A DNA stretch of 64,000 nucleotides from Solibacillus daqui (lineage in GTDB: Bacteria; Bacillota; Bacilli; Bacillales_A; Planococcaceae), in contig NZ_CP114887.1 of NCBI RefSeq assembly GCF_028747805.1, positions 427,501-491,500 on the forward strand, in the 5' to 3' direction. The first letter of the stretch is position 1; the number at the start of each line of letters is the position of its first letter. Position numbers and translations under genes: made by a program. Of the stretch, positions 63,169 to 64,000 are shown piece by piece. The notes below the pieces were generated by a model that ran no database searches, was not told where the DNA came from, and saw nothing but the letters and a program-made list of their open reading frames with translations.

Positions 63169-63846
63169 TTAATCATTAAACGTAAAAGTATAAAATCTTT
63201 CAACATTTAGCCAGCTATCTGACATGACCTCGCCATCATCAACGCGCTTAGCAGTTTCTTGCATCATCCAAGCCGTTTGAGAGGCATGGGCTTGTAGTGC
63301 CTTTATCTTGTCGTTTTTTACAGAACGAATGTCCACAATTACATCTGGTTCACCGTTTTTCTCAACGGTATCATTTGCAAATGCACAGGCTAAAATGCGT
63401 GGACGCTTTTCAGGTGCCATACGACGAACTGCTTCAATAACCGCTTTTGCTGTTGCTTCATGGTCTGGATGGACTGCAAAGCCCGGTAAAAACGTGTAGA
63501 TTAATGATGGATTAAGCTCGTTGATTAAATCCGTCACAAGCTGAACCATTTTTTCATCATCTTCAAATTCAACCGTTTTGTCTCGAAGACCCATCATACG
63601 TAAATCTTCAATGCCCATCGCAGCACAAGCAGCAATCAGCTCTTTACGTCGAATTTCTGGTAATGATTCACGCGTCGCAATTGGGGGATTTCCTAAGTTA
63701 CGACCCATTTCACCTAATGTTAAGCAAGCGTATGTAACGGGTACGCTCATATTACGGTGCATACGAATAACACCCGCAACAGAAAAAGCTTCATCATCTG
63801 GGTGGGGGTAAACGACTAATACGTGACGTTCTTGTTGTAATGTCAT
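63169..63846 (-). CDS. bshB2: Bacillithiol biosynthesis deacetylase BshB2
   Basis: A 225-residue zinc-dependent LmbE-like deacetylase that converts GlcNAc-malate to GlcN-malate for bacillithiol. The zinc motif HPDDE is at residues 15-19 and the second site is in PHP-like AVHPDHEATA. The start at 63846 follows AAGGAGG. It lies 14 bases after yojF, as in B. subtilis. Confidence 0.93.
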   Translation of the reverse strand: MTLQQERHVLVVYPHPDDEAFSVAGVIRMHRNMSVPVTYACLTLGEMGRNLGNPPIATRESLPEIRRKELIAACAAMGIEDLRMMGLRDKTVEFEDDEKMVQLVTDLINELNPSLIYTFLPGFAVHPDHEATAKAVIEAVRRMAPEKRPRILACAFANDTVEKNGEPDVIVDIRSVKNDKIKALQAHASQTAWMMQETAKRVDDGEVMSDSWLNVERFYTFTFND

Positions 63847-63859
63847 GAATAAGTCCTCC

Positions 63860-64000
63860 TTAATAAGCAAATGGCGATTCGCTAATTTCTAGTGCAACCG
63901 CTAGCTTCCCTGTATAGTCTAAGCCCGCCATAAGTAAGCGACCTTGATCGTCTAGTTCATAATGTGTAATACCTTGTGCATATACCCAGCCATGCGGCAA
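63860..64000 (-). CDS. yojF: YojF-family protein, C-terminal part
   Basis: The last 46 codons of a gene that runs off the window are seen, including GWVYAQGITHYELDDQGRLL and the final LEISESPFAY. YojF (DUF1806) is usually encoded directly before bshB2. The start lies outside the window. Confidence 0.75.
   Translation of the reverse strand: MPHGWVYAQGITHYELDDQGRLLMAGLDYTGKLAVALEISESPFAY

Noticed and set aside
1-64000. CRISPR array, prophage, complete IS, rRNA or tRNA genes
   Set aside because: No regular spaced repeats, transposase, integrase, phage structural gene, rRNA segment or tRNA cloverleaf was recognised while reading both strands.

Overview
The window looks like chromosome from a low-GC, endospore-forming Bacillales, most like the Solibacillus/Lysinibacillus group (Planococcaceae/Caryophanaceae). 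The evidence is AT-rich DNA with strong AGGAGG ribosome-binding sites, a SpoIIP-type sporulation hydrolase, a CotH-like protein, the bacillithiol enzyme BshB2 with YojF, HelD, a Trp T-box and a preQ1-I riboswitch. No rRNA, tRNA, complete insertion sequence, prophage or CRISPR array was seen. All identifications are from reading the sequence; no database was searched.

1-16 kb is the accessory part. It holds a chemoreceptor, a GNAT acetyltransferase with a possible leader peptide, nucleoside and uracil transporters, an MBL-fold hydrolase, several small unknown genes, a WYL-type regulator next to a GyrI-like gene, a MerR-controlled membrane protein and an ATP-grasp protein. Six copies of a short nested-hairpin repeat (element A), all in one orientation, lie between these genes and were not seen in the other 49 kb. 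At 8.3-10.3 kb is the most notable locus: an Rgg-type regulator divergent from an unannotated 22-codon gene with a near-perfect ribosome-binding site, followed by a secreted protein and a 59-residue membrane protein. This reads as a candidate peptide-pheromone circuit driving a secreted, possibly bacteriocin-like, product and its partner.

16-36.5 kb is mostly core functions: HelD, UppP, a MocR-like aminotransferase, a LytTR regulator with a decayed ABC-ATPase-like domain beside an ABC-2 exporter, a cold-shock protein, a second chemoreceptor, TopB, a putative metalloprotease, YbaK, a YczE-like membrane protein, threonine catabolism (Kbl and Tdh), and the mtnE/mtnU methionine-salvage pair.

36.5-43.4 kb looks rearranged. 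A copper-handling cluster (CueP lipoprotein, CcdA-like membrane protein, multicopper oxidase), SpoIIP and a VanZ-like gene are followed by a decayed fragment of tdh and a 5'-truncated acyl-CoA ligase.

43.4-49.7 kb holds a two-component system whose ribosome-binding site lies in a 14-bp inverted repeat, then a CotH / VTC-domain / DUF4956 / parvulin foldase operon.

50-64 kb (mostly minus strand) holds the trp operon under a Trp T-box. Its first gene is a TrpE-like protein that lacks the catalytic core. Next come a preQ1-controlled queT, a TrpXYZ-like ABC transporter with a branched structured element after its first gene, ilvA, a YjiH-type membrane protein, bshB2 and the end of yojF. A second dispersed repeat (element B, about 100 bp) occurs three times between 23.9 and 50.2 kb.
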